Notes: a model not told the origin generated them from the letters alone. Positions 18,092 to 27,368 are shown, counted from the first letter of the stretch. The stretch: DNA of 64,000 nucleotides from Alphaproteobacteria bacterium (GCA_012103325.1 WLWY01000005.1:310001-374000); one strand, 5' to 3'. Numbers and translations: made by a program.

Positions 18092-19591
18092 ATGGAAGTC
18101 ATACAGCTCTTGTTTGACGGTTTCGCCGTCGCGTTCCAGCCCGTAAATCTAGCGCTGATCATCATCGGCTGCGCTGTCGGGCTTTTCATCGGCGCCATGC
18201 CGGGATTGGGATCGGTGAACGGCGTCGCCATCCTGCTGCCGGTTACCTTTTTGGTGCCGCCGACCGGCGCCATTATTTTCCTCGCGGCGATCTATTACGG
18301 TGCCATGTATGGCGGCGCGATTAGTTCGATCATGTTGGGCATCCCCGGCGCATCGACCGCAGTGGCGACGACGTTCGACGGCCGGCCGCTCGCCCTGCAG
18401 GGGAAGGCCGACAAAGCCCTGATTGCTGCGGCGACCGCGTCCTTCGTCGGGGGCACGATCTCCGTCATTTTATTTACGTTGTTCGCGCCGCCGCTGGCGG
18501 AGTTCGCGCTGGTCTTCGGGGCACCGGAGATATTCGCACTGATGCTGCTCGCCTTCGCGACCTTCGTCGGCCTCGGCGGCGACGACATCCCAAAGACCCT
18601 GTTTTCGATCTTCATCGGCCTCGTCTTCGGCGCGGTGGGCCTCGACATCATCAGCGGTCAGCCGCGTCTGATTTTCGGTGATGTTATTGGCTTCATGCAT
18701 GGCATCAATTTTCTGGTCTTGGCTATTGGTATATATGGCATTTGTGAAATGCTGTGGACGATCGAATCGAACAAGGGCGACGCCATGATCAGCCAGGCCA
18801 CGATGAGCTTCCGCAGTCTGGTCGACTCCGTACGGAGCCTTATTTCCTCGTGGAAGAGCATGATCATGGGCTCGTTCCTCGGCTTTTTCGTCGGTATCTT
18901 GCCCGCGGCGGGTGCCACGCCGGGGTCTCTTATGGCGTATGGGACCGCGAAGCAGCTGTCGAAGTCGCCGGACACCTTCGGCAAGGGCAATATCGATGGC
19001 GTGGTCGCGCCGGAAGCTGCCAACAACGCCGCCAGCACGGGTGCCATGCTACCGATGCTGACGCTCGGCATTCCGGGCTCGCCGACGACGGCGATCCTGC
19101 TCGGCGGCATCGTGATCTGGGGCTTGGAGCCCGGGCCGATGCTGTTCATCGACCAGCAGGAATTCGTTTGGGCGCTGATCGCCAGCCTTTATGCGGCAAA
19201 TTTTGTTTCGCTTCTGTTGAACATCGCCTTGATTCCCGGGTTCATCTGGATCTTGAAACTGCCCTTCACGATCCTGGCCCCGATCATCTTCATTCTCTGC
19301 ATCGTCGGCGGCTTCGTGCCCACGCTCGACATGCATGATGTGTGGCTGATGCTGATCTTCGGCGTCGTTGGCTATCTGATGCGGAAGCTGGACTATCCGC
19401 TGGCGCCGGCCGTGCTCGCAATCGTCCTGGGGCCGCTGGCGGAGCCGGCGCTACGGCAATCGCTGCTAATGTCTGGCGGGGAGATTTCGATTTTCTTCAC
19501 GCGCCCGATCGCCAGCGTGATCATGATCATCGCGATCGTTCTTTTGTTGTTGCCCCTGTATCCGGTCATCAAGCGACGGCTTAGGGGCTGA
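18092..19591 (+). CDS. tctA: Tripartite tricarboxylate transporter large permease (TctA)
   Basis: Twelve-helix-class permease of the TTT transporter, 499 residues, as usual for TctA. Family motifs are plain: GAMPGLGSVNGVAILLPVTF near residue 32, YYGAMYGGAISSIMLGIPG (about 67-85) and its pseudo-repeat GILPAAGATPGSLMAYG...MLTLGIPGSPTTAILLGG in the second half. The glycine/proline-rich loops of the two repeats are thought to form the substrate path. It is co-transcribed with tctB (7-bp gap). A 28-bp gap separates it from the TPR gene, which could be read through. Confidence 0.95.
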   Translation: MEVIQLLFDGFAVAFQPVNLALIIIGCAVGLFIGAMPGLGSVNGVAILLPVTFLVPPTGAIIFLAAIYYGAMYGGAISSIMLGIPGASTAVATTFDGRPLALQGKADKALIAAATASFVGGTISVILFTLFAPPLAEFALVFGAPEIFALMLLAFATFVGLGGDDIPKTLFSIFIGLVFGAVGLDIISGQPRLIFGDVIGFMHGINFLVLAIGIYGICEMLWTIESNKGDAMISQATMSFRSLVDSVRSLISSWKSMIMGSFLGFFVGILPAAGATPGSLMAYGTAKQLSKSPDTFGKGNIDGVVAPEAANNAASTGAMLPMLTLGIPGSPTTAILLGGIVIWGLEPGPMLFIDQQEFVWALIASLYAANFVSLLLNIALIPGFIWILKLPFTILAPIIFILCIVGGFVPTLDMHDVWLMLIFGVVGYLMRKLDYPLAPAVLAIVLGPLAEPALRQSLLMSGGEISIFFTRPIASVIMIIAIVLLLLPLYPVIKRRLRG

Positions 19592-19619
19592 CGCGATCGC
19601 ACCGTTGTGAGAGGAGGGA

Positions 19620-20282
19620 ATGCGAGCGCTCATTCTTTTGGCGGCATTGTCCGCCACCGCGCCGACACCCGCGGAGGAGCACGCTGCGAACCTGCAATGG
19701 TGCAGCACCGCCAGCACGCCTTCGGATCGCCGCATATCGGCTTGCACGAGGCTGATTGAAATGGGACGGCTGGTGCGGGTAAAGCAGGCGGAAGCGCTCT
19801 ATAACCGCGGCAATGCCTATCTAGGTAAGGGCCAGCGCGACCGGGCAATCGCCGATTACGGACGGGCAATCGACTTGATGCCGGGCTTCGCCAGCGCCTA
19901 TCACGATCGCGGCAAGGCCCATCAGGAAGAGGGCTTTTGGGACCGGGCGCTGCGCGATTATGACAGCGCCATAAGACTCAAGCCGGACTTCGCGTTTGCC
20001 CTGAACGACAAAGCCTGGTTGCTCGCGACCGCACCGGAGGCCGCGCTGCGCGATGGCGACGCGGCGGTGCGGCTGGCACAGCGCGCCCTGCGGCTCGTCG
20101 ATTTTCCCGCGCTGCATGGCACCCTCGCGGCCGCCTACGCGGAAGCGGGCCGGTTCGCCGATGCCGTCCGTGCGCAGGAAACGGCAATCGCCCGGTTGCG
20201 GGCAAGGGGACAGGTTTTGTTGCTGCCGGATTATGAGGCCCGGTTGGCGCTGTTCCGCACGCAGCGACCGTATCGGCGGTAG
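19620..20282 (+). CDS. Secreted TPR-repeat protein
   Basis: A 220-residue protein with a short signal peptide (1-19, LILLAALSATAPTPAEE) and at least three tetratricopeptide units: one starting KQAEALYNRGNAYLGKGQRD, one PGFASAYHDRGKAHQEEGFWD and one PDFAFALNDKAWLLA. Such small periplasmic TPR proteins usually act as scaffolds; no partner can be named. An AGGAGG lies almost against the start, but the signal peptide supports this ATG. It sits between tctA and the GntR regulator on the same strand, so it may belong to the transporter operon. Confidence 0.8.
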   Translation: MRALILLAALSATAPTPAEEHAANLQWCSTASTPSDRRISACTRLIEMGRLVRVKQAEALYNRGNAYLGKGQRDRAIADYGRAIDLMPGFASAYHDRGKAHQEEGFWDRALRDYDSAIRLKPDFAFALNDKAWLLATAPEAALRDGDAAVRLAQRALRLVDFPALHGTLAAAYAEAGRFADAVRAQETAIARLRARGQVLLLPDYEARLALFRTQRPYRR

Positions 20283-20324
20283 GGGCGATAGGGCCGCTTG
20301 ACCGAAGCATCGTCCATTTTTTCT

Positions 20325-20356
20325 TGTCGTCCTCGGGTCGGGGGCCAAGGACGACA
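20325..20356. other. Intergenic inverted repeat after TPR gene
   Basis: TGTCGTCCT (20325-20333) pairs with AGGACGACA (20348-20356) around a GC-rich loop. There is no U-tract on the plus-strand side, so it may be a factor-assisted terminator or a REP-like sequence separating the transporter genes from the regulator gene. Confidence 0.4.
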
Positions 20357-20412
20357 GAAGAGGAGGAAAATCGCTAGTCCCGCAGAAAATCACTTGCACC
20401 CCGTAAATTCAT

Positions 20413-20429
20413 TGGCATAATGTATACCA
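20413..20429. promoter_or_regulatory. Candidate GntR operator overlapping the regulator start
   Basis: Inverted repeat TGGCATA-ATG-TATACCA (6 of 7 positions symmetrical), similar to the TGGTATACCA-like sites of FadR-subfamily GntR proteins. The 3-bp centre is the ATG at 20420. This suggests autoregulation of the GntR-oxc-frc unit; binding is not shown. Confidence 0.45.
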
Positions 20430-21157
20430 CAGAGTCTCCACCCCAGAACCAACGCGAGTTTCCGGCCATGCCCGGCGTTGCCGCCATCGTCCAGCCCATC
20501 GAGGACGTCCAGACACTTAAGGACAGGACCTACGACGCGCTGAAGCAGGCGATTACGGAAATGGATATCTATGCCAACCCGGAGGAACCGCGGCTCGACG
20601 AGCGCGAACTTTCGGCGCAGCTTGGTGTCAGCCGCACGCCGATCCGCGAAGCGATCGCGCGGCTCGAGCAGGAGGGGCTGGTGCGGATCGCGCCGCGCAA
20701 GGGCGTGTTCGTCGTTCGCAAGCCGAAGCACGAAGTCCTGCAGATGATCACCGTCTGGGCGGCGCTGGAGAGCATGGCGGCGCGGCTGATCACGCTGCAT
20801 GCGAGCGATGAAGAGATCGCATCGCTGCGCACGTTGTTCGCGACCTTCGAAGGGGATCAGGCGCAGGCCAATATCGACGAATATTCCGACCACAACATCC
20901 GCTTTCATCAAGCGATCATTCGCCTGAGCAAGTGCGATCTGCTGGTCGATATGGCGGACAATCTTTTTATCCATATGCGCGCGATCCGCGCGAAAACGAT
21001 TTCCGAGGACGACCGGGTCAGCCGGTCGATCATCGATCACATGAACATCATCGAAGCGCTGGAACAGCGGAACACGGAACTGGCAGAAAAACTGGCGCGG
21101 CAGCACACGCTGGATCTCGCCGTGCATGTCGAAAAGAACGTGCACTACTTAGACTAG
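20420..21157 (+). CDS. GntR-family transcriptional regulator, FCD (FadR) type
   Basis: DNA-binding regulator, 245 residues. The winged helix (about 35-105) has the GntR recognition-helix sequence ELSAQLGVSRTPIREAIARL followed by EGLVRIAPRKGVFVV. The C-terminal FCD domain (about 115-235) holds the family's metal/effector-binding histidines, for example in DHNIRFHQAI and IDHMNIIEAL. Either ATG 20420 or ATG 20468 could be the start; the first lies inside a candidate operator. It ends 21 bp before oxalyl-CoA decarboxylase, so it probably controls its own operon in response to oxalate, oxalyl-CoA or a related acid. The effector is inferred from context only. Confidence 0.9.
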   Translation: MYTTESPPQNQREFPAMPGVAAIVQPIEDVQTLKDRTYDALKQAITEMDIYANPEEPRLDERELSAQLGVSRTPIREAIARLEQEGLVRIAPRKGVFVVRKPKHEVLQMITVWAALESMAARLITLHASDEEIASLRTLFATFEGDQAQANIDEYSDHNIRFHQAIIRLSKCDLLVDMADNLFIHMRAIRAKTISEDDRVSRSIIDHMNIIEALEQRNTELAEKLARQHTLDLAVHVEKNVHYLD

Positions 21158-21178
21158 ACGCGCGATAGGGAGAAGAAG

Positions 21179-22897
21179 ATGGCGGAAGAAATGGCAGAAG
21201 AGGCGACGTTAACGGATGGCTTCAATCTGGTTATCGACGCGCTCAAGCTCAACGACATCAACACAATCTATAACGTGCCCGGAATACCGATCACGGATTT
21301 GGGGCGTTACATGCAGGCCGCGGGCATGCGAGTCTTGTCGTTCCGGCACGAACAAAACGCAGGCTATGCCGCCGCGATTGCCGGTTACCTGACGCAGAAG
21401 CCGGGCGTCTGCATGACCGTCTCCGCGCCGGGGTTCCTCAATGGGCTGACGGCGCTGGCGCACGCCACGACCAATTGTTTTCCGATGATCTTGATCAGCG
21501 GGTCGTCCGAGCGCGAGATCATTGATCTGCAACAGGGCGATTATGAGGAAATGGACCAGTTGGCCATCGCCAAGCCGCTGTGCAAGGCCGCCTACCGCGT
21601 CCTGCATGCCGAAGATATCGGCATCGGCATCGCGCGGGCGATCCGCGCTGCCGTGTCCGGCCGCCCTGGTGGCGTCTATCTCGATTTTCCAGCGAAGCTC
21701 CTGGCGCAGACCATGGACGCAGCAGCCGGCGAACAATCGCTGGTCAAGGTGATCGACGCCGCCCCGCGCCAGCTTCCCGCGCCGGAGTCTGTCGCGCGCG
21801 CGCTCGACGTGCTGAAAGGCGCCGAGCGCCCCTTGATCATTCTCGGTAAGGGGGCGGCCTACGCGCAGGCGGATGATGCGATCCGCGAATTTGTCGAAAA
21901 GAGCGGCGTGCCTTATCTGCCGATGAGCATGGCCAAAGGTCTGTTGCCCGACACGCACAAACAATCCGCCGGTGCGGCGCGCTCGCTCGCGTTGAAGGAG
22001 AGCGATGTCGTGATGCTGATTGGCGCCCGATTGAATTGGTTGCTTTCACACGGCAAGGGCAGGACCTGGGGCGATAAGCCGAAGAAGTTTATTCAGGTCG
22101 ACATCGAACCCAAGGAAATGGACAGCAATGTCGAAATCGTGGCTCCGGTGGTCGGCGATATCGGGTCCTGCGTTGCGGCGCTGCTCGACGGCATGGGCGA
22201 TAGCTGGTCCGCACCGCCCTCCGACTGGACCGGCGCGATCCGGGAGAAAGTTGAAACCAACGTCGCCCGCATGGCGCCCCGGCTGCAGAACAACAACGTG
22301 CCGATGGATTACCAGGGCGCGCTCGGCGCGTTGCGCACGATCATCAAGCAACGGCCGGACGCGATCCTGGTCAATGAAGGCGCCAACACGCTCGATTTCG
22401 CGCGCAGCATCATCGACATGTACAAGCCTCGCAAGCGTCTCGATGTCGGGACCTGGGGCGTCATGGGGGTCGGCATGGGCACGGCCATCGCGGCGGCGGT
22501 GGAAACCGGCAATCAGGTGCTGGCCATTGAAGGCGACAGCGCCTTCGGTTTCTCCGGCATGGAGATCGAAACGATCTGCCGCTACGACCTGCCGGTCTGC
22601 GTCGTCGTCTTCAACAATGGCGGCATCTATCAGGGCACGGGCGTCAACCCGTCCGGCGGTTCGGACGTCTCGACGACCGTGTTCGTCAAGGACTCGCGCT
22701 ACGACAAGATGATCGAAGCGTTCGGCGGGGTGGGCGTCACCGCGACCTCACCCGACGCGCTGAGCCAGGCCGTAAATGCCGCCATGGATTCCGGCAAACC
22801 GACCTTGGTGAATGCCGTCATCGACGAAGCGGCCGGGACCGAAAGCGGCCGGATCGGCAATCTCAATCCGCAGCGCGTTGTGGCCCAGAAGAAATAG
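21179..22897 (+). CDS. oxc: Oxalyl-CoA decarboxylase
   Basis: ThDP-dependent enzyme converting oxalyl-CoA to formyl-CoA and CO2, 572 residues (Oxalobacter enzyme about 568). The three ThDP-enzyme domains are present: N-terminal PYR domain with the cofactor-activating glutamate (Glu58 in [11 protein letters not shown]), central domain, and C-terminal PP domain with the GDS...NN cofactor motif ([10 protein letters not shown] near 451 to VFNNGG). Tyr122-Glu123 in QQGDYEEMD match the active-site Tyr-Glu pair of the Oxalobacter formigenes enzyme. frc follows after 42 bp, and the GntR gene precedes it by 21 bp. This is one of the most secure calls in the window. Confidence 0.97.
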   Translation: MAEEMAEEATLTDGFNLVIDALKLNDINTIYNVPGIPITDLGRYMQAAGMRVLSFRHEQNAGYAAAIAGYLTQKPGVCMTVSAPGFLNGLTALAHATTNCFPMILISGSSEREIIDLQQGDYEEMDQLAIAKPLCKAAYRVLHAEDIGIGIARAIRAAVSGRPGGVYLDFPAKLLAQTMDAAAGEQSLVKVIDAAPRQLPAPESVARALDVLKGAERPLIILGKGAAYAQADDAIREFVEKSGVPYLPMSMAKGLLPDTHKQSAGAARSLALKESDVVMLIGARLNWLLSHGKGRTWGDKPKKFIQVDIEPKEMDSNVEIVAPVVGDIGSCVAALLDGMGDSWSAPPSDWTGAIREKVETNVARMAPRLQNNNVPMDYQGALGALRTIIKQRPDAILVNEGANTLDFARSIIDMYKPRKRLDVGTWGVMGVGMGTAIAAAVETGNQVLAIEGDSAFGFSGMEIETICRYDLPVCVVVFNNGGIYQGTGVNPSGGSDVSTTVFVKDSRYDKMIEAFGGVGVTATSPDALSQAVNAAMDSGKPTLVNAVIDEAAGTESGRIGNLNPQRVVAQKK

Positions 22898-22939
22898 CCA
22901 CGCTGAACCGAATTCACTCCTAAGAACGGGAACGATATA

Positions 22940-24184
22940 ATGAGCAAAGCCCTAGAAGGCGTCAAAATTCTCGACATGACCCATGTCCAGTCGGGGCCGA
23001 CCTGCACGCAATTGTTGGCATGGTTCGGTGCGGACTGCATTAAGGTCGAACGTCCCGGCGTCGGCGACGCGACACGCGGTCAGCTTCAGGATATTCCGGA
23101 CGTGGACAGCCTGTATTTCACCATGTTGAACGGCAACAAGCGTAGCCTCACGCTCAACACCAAGTCGGACGACGGCAAGGCGATCTTCACCAAGCTGATC
23201 GAACATTGCGACGTCATGGTAGAGAATTTCGCGCCGGGCGCACTCGACCGGATGGGCTTCACCTGGGAGCGCATTCAGGAAATCAACCCGCGCATGATCT
23301 ACGCGTCGGTGAAGGGCTTCGGTCCTGGCCCGTATGAAGACTGCAAGGTCTATGAAAATGTTGCGCAGTGCACCGGCGGGTCCGCCTCGACGACCGGCGA
23401 AATTGGCAGCGTGCCCCTGGTGACCGGCGCGCAGATTGGCGACTCCGGAACGGGATTGCATTTGGCGCTGGGCATCGTGACGGCGCTGTTTCATCGCACG
23501 GTGTCCGGGAAGGGACAGCGCGTGACCTGCGCGATGCAGGACGGCGTGCTCAACCTTTGCAGGGTCAAGCTGCGCGACCAGCAGCGGCTGGCGCATGGCC
23601 CGCTGACCGAATATCCGCAATACCCGAACGGCGAGTTCGGCGAAGCGGCGCCGCGCGCCGGCAATGCGTCCGGCGGCGGTCAGCCCGGCTGGATCGTGAA
23701 GTGCAAGGGGTGGGAGACCGATCCCGACGCCTACATCTATGTCATTACGCAGGCCGCCGCGTTCGCCGGCCTTGCCAAGGCGATCGGCCACGAGGATTGG
23801 CTCGAGGATCCGGAGTGGAATACGCCCGCGGCGCGACTGCCCCGGCTGGAACAAATGTTCGATGAAATCGAGAAATGGACCATGACCAAGAACAAGTTCG
23901 AAGTCATGGATATCCTCAATCCGCTCAACGTGCCGTGCGGTCCGATCCTCAGCATGAAGGAGCTGGCGGAGGAGCCGTCCCTGCGGGATACCGGTACGAT
24001 CGTCGAAGTCGATCATCCGGAACGCGGCAAGTATCTGACGGTCGGTAATCCGGTCAAACTATCGGATTCACCGGCAGACGTTGCCCGTTCGCCGTTGCTG
24101 GGCGAACATACGGACGAGATATTGCGGGAGATCGGGCTGAGCGCTGACGATATCGCCGCTTCAAAGAGCGCTGGCGCCGTTTAG
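22940..24184 (+). CDS. frc: Formyl-CoA:oxalate CoA-transferase
   Basis: Class III (CaiB/BaiF) CoA-transferase that moves CoA from formyl-CoA to oxalate, regenerating the Oxc substrate. The 414 residues track the Oxalobacter formigenes Frc closely: [15 protein letters not shown] at the N-terminus, [14 protein letters not shown] segment, catalytic aspartate Asp168 in [13 protein letters not shown], the glycine-rich active-site loop GGGQPGW, and [12 protein letters not shown] near the C-terminus. It sits directly after oxc and 33 bp before the formyl hydrolase/transferase-like gene. Retention of the glycine loop and the GDS segment separates it from generic family members such as the second paralogue at 36055. 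Confidence 0.95.
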   Translation: MSKALEGVKILDMTHVQSGPTCTQLLAWFGADCIKVERPGVGDATRGQLQDIPDVDSLYFTMLNGNKRSLTLNTKSDDGKAIFTKLIEHCDVMVENFAPGALDRMGFTWERIQEINPRMIYASVKGFGPGPYEDCKVYENVAQCTGGSASTTGEIGSVPLVTGAQIGDSGTGLHLALGIVTALFHRTVSGKGQRVTCAMQDGVLNLCRVKLRDQQRLAHGPLTEYPQYPNGEFGEAAPRAGNASGGGQPGWIVKCKGWETDPDAYIYVITQAAAFAGLAKAIGHEDWLEDPEWNTPAARLPRLEQMFDEIEKWTMTKNKFEVMDILNPLNVPCGPILSMKELAEEPSLRDTGTIVEVDHPERGKYLTVGNPVKLSDSPADVARSPLLGEHTDEILREIGLSADDIAASKSAGAV

Positions 24185-24217
24185 CCTGACGCGATCAGAA
24201 TAAAGAAAGGGATAGGG

Positions 24218-25129
24218 ATGAGAATTATCGTTCATGGCCAGCAGGCCTTTGGCGAGGCCGTGTTGAAGGCGCTGATCGAACGCGGCGAAGACATCGTTGC
24301 AGTGTACTGCTCGCCGGACAAGGAAGGCCGCCCGGTCGACTCGATCAAGACCTTGGCGCTGGAGCACGACCTGCCGGTCTATCAGCCCAAGACGTTCAAG
24401 GACCCGGACGTATGGGAAGAATGCAAGGCGCTGAAGCCGGATCTCGGCGTCATGGCCTATGTCACGAAGTTCGTGCCGGAAGAGTTCCTGTATATCCCGA
24501 CCAAGGGGACGATCCAGTATCACCCGTCGCTGCTGCCGCTGCATCGCGGGCCGAGCTCGATCAACTGGCCGATCATCATGGGTTCCAAGAAGACCGGGCT
24601 CAGCATCTTCTGGCCGGACAACGGTCTCGACGAAGGGCCGATCCTGCTGCAGAAGGAAACCGAAATTTCCGACACCGACACGCTTGGCAGCGTCTATTTC
24701 GACCGTCTCTTTCCCATGGGGGTCGAGGCGATGGTCGAAAGCGTCGATCTGGTGCGCAACGGGAAAGCGCCGAAGATCGATCAGGACGAGTCCAAGTCGA
24801 CCTACGAAAGCTGGTGCCGCAAGGACGACGTGCAAGTCGACTGGAGCAAGCCGGCCGATGAAGTGTCCGCGCTGATCCGGGGCGCGAACCCGCAGCCCGG
24901 CGCGTGGACGACGCATGACGGCAAGGTTCTGCAAGTCTTCGATTGCGTTAAATCGAGCGCCACCGGAGCGGCGGGCGAGGTGATTGCGATTGACGACAAC
25001 GGAGTCACGGTCGCGGCCGGCGATGGCTCCATCGTGCTGCAACGCGTGCGTCCCGAAGGCGACAAGAAACTCAAGGCTGCGGACTTTATCGCCAGCAGTG
25101 GTATCAGCGTCGGCACGAAGTTTGGTTAG
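24218..25129 (+). CDS. Formyltransferase/hydrolase resembling the N-terminal domain of 10-formyl-THF dehydrogenase
   Basis: A 303-residue protein of the methionyl-tRNA formyltransferase fold. It resembles the folate hydrolase domain of ALDH1L1 more than bacterial Fmt: YHPSLLPLHRGPSSINW (101-117) and LSIFWPDNGLDEGPILLQKE (128-146) are nearly those of the animal domain. The catalytic pair His102 and Asp138 is present, and the Asn of Fmt (NVHGS) is Gln100 here. The C-terminal part (about 205-300) is the Fmt_C-type barrel. It is 33 bp after frc, so it likely works on the one-carbon unit from oxalate: exchanging formyl between 10-formyl-THF and formate, or possibly accepting it from formyl-CoA. 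The latter is speculation. Housekeeping Fmt is unlikely in this context. Confidence 0.75.
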   Translation: MRIIVHGQQAFGEAVLKALIERGEDIVAVYCSPDKEGRPVDSIKTLALEHDLPVYQPKTFKDPDVWEECKALKPDLGVMAYVTKFVPEEFLYIPTKGTIQYHPSLLPLHRGPSSINWPIIMGSKKTGLSIFWPDNGLDEGPILLQKETEISDTDTLGSVYFDRLFPMGVEAMVESVDLVRNGKAPKIDQDESKSTYESWCRKDDVQVDWSKPADEVSALIRGANPQPGAWTTHDGKVLQVFDCVKSSATGAAGEVIAIDDNGVTVAAGDGSIVLQRVRPEGDKKLKAADFIASSGISVGTKFG

Positions 25130-25170
25130 TCAGCATTCGTAATTGTCGTAATCGCGTTTTCGCCCCTCAA

Positions 25171-25277
25171 CGTGTCATCCCTGACAAGCGGCATAGCCGC
25201 GCAGATCGGGGATCCATGTCGATGCAAAACGCCGCGCCTCGCATAGACATGGATCCCGCATCAAGTGCGGGATGACA
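25171..25277. repeat. CGTGTCATCC-type dispersed repeat, intact copy
   Basis: About 107 bp with inverted ends: starts CGTGTCATCCCTGACAAGCGG and ends TCAAGTGCGGGATGACAG, with internal GGATCCATGTC/GACATGGATCC arms. Related copies lie at 41365-41480 and, split by an IS110 element, at 28479-28548 plus 29662-29698. Confidence 0.85.
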
Positions 25278-25334
25278 GTTAAAGAGAGTTCGGGCCGTTC
25301 AGCCCATGGATAGAACCTAAAGCAAGGACGTTTC

Positions 25335-25862
25335 ATGAAGTACACATTGGAAGGCGTTCGCGTCAGTACCGACGGCGACCAATATTTCATCGCGCCGACG
25401 GCGGCCGTGATCGGCAAGGTCCGGCTCGACAAGAATGCGAGCGTCTGGTGGAACGCCGTTATCCGCGGCGATAACGAACTGATTACCGTCGGCGAGAATT
25501 CGAACATTCAGGATGGCTGCATTCTGCACACCGACATCGGGTTCCCGTGCACCGTCGGTGCCAATACGACGATCGGGCACATGGCGATGCTGCATGGCTG
25601 CGTCATCGGCGACAACTCGATGGTCGGCATCGGCGCGGTTGTCCTGAACGGCGTCACGGTCGGGAACAATTGCATCATCGGCTCGAACGCACTGATCCCC
25701 GACGGCAAGCAGATCCCGGATAACTCCATCGTGATGGGCTCGCCCGGCAAGATCGTGCGAGAAACCACGGCGGCCGATATTGCCTATATCGAGGAAACCG
25801 TCGAGTTCTATGTCGGCAATCAGGACCGGTTCAAGAACGCGCTGGTGATCGACGACGCCTGA
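25335..25862 (+). CDS. Gamma-class carbonic anhydrase family protein
   Basis: Left-handed beta-helix (hexapeptide repeat) protein of 175 residues. It keeps the three zinc-ligand histidines of gamma carbonic anhydrases: His65 (CILHTD), His82 and His87 (GHMAMLH). Arg44 and Asp46 of the RGD segment, which bridge subunits, are also present. The C-terminal helix ([15 protein letters not shown]) completes the trimer fold. It is separated from the preceding gene by a dispersed repeat (206 bp), so it may have its own promoter. Hydration of the CO2 released by oxalyl-CoA decarboxylase would fit the location, but many such proteins have low activity or structural roles. Confidence 0.85.
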   Translation: MKYTLEGVRVSTDGDQYFIAPTAAVIGKVRLDKNASVWWNAVIRGDNELITVGENSNIQDGCILHTDIGFPCTVGANTTIGHMAMLHGCVIGDNSMVGIGAVVLNGVTVGNNCIIGSNALIPDGKQIPDNSIVMGSPGKIVRETTAADIAYIEETVEFYVGNQDRFKNALVIDDA

Positions 25863-25933
25863 CGGCGTTTTGGGTTCCTCTGAGACGCTCTTGTGGAATG
25901 GCGAAAGGCATCGCCGTCCACCCCCTCCTCAAT

Positions 25934-25998
25934 CCTCCCCCCGCAAGGGGGAGGAGAATAACCTTACGACCTACCTATAATTTCCCCTCCCCCTTGCG
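25934..25998. repeat. C/G-rich REP-like palindromes
   Basis: CCTCCCCCCGCAAGGGGGAGG (25934-25954) and, 30 bp on, CCCCTCCCCCTTGCG (25984-25998), whose other half (TTGCGGGGGGAGG) lies beyond the IS5-type element from 27157. They form a pair of REP-like hairpins, one of them split by the insertion. Confidence 0.7.
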
Positions 25999-27156
25999 GG
26001 AGACCTCTGCGAAACGGGTTCAGGATCGGAGATAATCGTTGGGTTTGGAGGTTGGTGCATAGGTTTGGCGGTTTTTCGCGTTGGGTTTTGGGACGCTCTT
26101 GACGAGATCGGCAAGGGACGGTGTCAGGGCATAAGAGTTTCGGCACGTCTCAGGTTCATGGCGATGCACAGGAGATGAAGGTGGGACTGGTTCTTCTGCA
26201 TCCCCCTGTATCGGGCCCGGCGGTATCGGTAAGACCGCTTCAGAGTTCCGAACAGGCGCTCGACATTAGCGCGGATCGGGGAGATCAGGCGGTTGCGGAC
26301 CTGTTGCCAGTGCGGCAGCGCCGGTTGGTTCTTATGGCTGCGGTGCATGATCCGGTCCTTGATGCCCCTCGCCTTGAGGCGCCGGCGGCGCTCCTTGTGC
26401 TCATAGGCTTTGTCAGCATAGACCGCCCGCTCGTCGCCCTGGATCAGCGCGTCGGCCACTTCGCTCTCATAGGTTTTGGCCGACGTCATCATCGCATCGC
26501 GGATCAATTCGGAGCCCTGATCGACGGCGATATGCGCCTTGTACCCGAAATAGGCCGTGCGCCCGCGCCGCGTCCAATCGGCATCCGGATCGAGCGCCGA
26601 ACGCCCGCCGGAAACACCGGACGGCCGGCTGACCGAAGCCTCGATCAGGGTGGCATCGATCAGTGTGCCCGTCTTCAGCATCAGCCCGTGACGCTCCAAC
26701 TGCCGGTTCGTTTCCGCCAGAAGCTTCGCCGTCAGTTTCCTCTCTGCCAGCGCCGCCCGGAAGCGCACGAACGTCGTCTCGTCCGGTGTCTCGTCGCTCA
26801 ACGAGAACCCGCAGAACCGTCGGAACGACAGACGATCCCCCAACGCCTCCTCCAGGTCCGGGTCGGAAAGACCATACCATTGCTGCAGCAAAACCGCCTT
26901 GTACATCGACAGCGCCGGATACCCTCTGCGCCCCTTCTTCGAGCGAACCGACTTCAGGAGCTTCTCGAAGCGAGACCAGTCGAAAAGACCTTCGATACGC
27001 TCCAGACGTTTATTCGAACCCGCACCCGGCGCCACAAACGCATCCGCAAAGCCACCCTCACCAACCCGCTTCTCACCCATCAAGACCTCCGTCATAGCGA
27101 TCACTCTAAAGAATCACCGTTTCGACAAAGTTGCTACCCATTTCGCAGAGGTCTCC
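25999..27156. mobile_element. IS5-family insertion sequence, 1,158 bp
   Basis: Ends are inverted repeats: left GGAGACCTCTGCGAAACGGG and, reversed, right GGAGACCTCTGCGAAATGGG (19 of 20). The element is bracketed by TTGCG at 25994-25998 and 27157-27161. This may be a 5-bp target duplication, but it overlaps a palindrome, so the exact length is ambiguous. It carries one transposase gene on the minus strand and looks intact. Confidence 0.85.
26124..27095 (-). CDS. IS5-family transposase
   Basis: DDE transposase of about 323 residues. The N-terminal part has the DUF772-like segment (YPALSMYKAVLLQQWYGLSD) that binds the ends. The catalytic core follows with LIDATLIEAS (first Asp), a YADKAYEH segment (second Asp) and ANVERLFGTLKR (Glu). 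I prefer the start at 27095 (MTEVLMGEKR), three codons inside the longest frame. There are no frameshifts or stops, so the element could still be active. Its only partners are the inverted repeats 60 bp downstream of the start and 125 bp past the stop. Confidence 0.92.
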   Translation of the reverse strand: MTEVLMGEKRVGEGGFADAFVAPGAGSNKRLERIEGLFDWSRFEKLLKSVRSKKGRRGYPALSMYKAVLLQQWYGLSDPDLEEALGDRLSFRRFCGFSLSDETPDETTFVRFRAALAERKLTAKLLAETNRQLERHGLMLKTGTLIDATLIEASVSRPSGVSGGRSALDPDADWTRRGRTAYFGYKAHIAVDQGSELIRDAMMTSAKTYESEVADALIQGDERAVYADKAYEHKERRRRLKARGIKDRIMHRSHKNQPALPHWQQVRNRLISPIRANVERLFGTLKRSYRYRRARYRGMQKNQSHLHLLCIAMNLRRAETLMP

Positions 27157-27368
27157 TTGCGGGGGGAGGCCGGGTGGGGGTGGACGACGGCCACGCTGCT
27201 CCAATATCCCTGCAACCGTAACTGAACAATTAGTGACCGGCGCGGCGCTTGACCCGGCGCACATAATCCGCGCACATTTCCGTTAAATCTGTAAATCTTG
27301 TAAATTCACAGACGCGGACAGCAGATCCGCTCGAAAAAAATAAAACCATCGGATCAGGGAGAAGAAAG

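Noticed and set aside
20325..20356. Hairpin considered as a rho-independent terminator
   Set aside because: The T-run lies on the wrong side; the hairpin is kept only as an inverted repeat.
24218..25129. Call as housekeeping methionyl-tRNA formyltransferase
   Set aside because: The active-site segment has Gln-Tyr-His-Pro as in 10-formyl-THF dehydrogenase rather than Asn-Val-His-Gly, and the gene is in an oxalate operon, not next to def.
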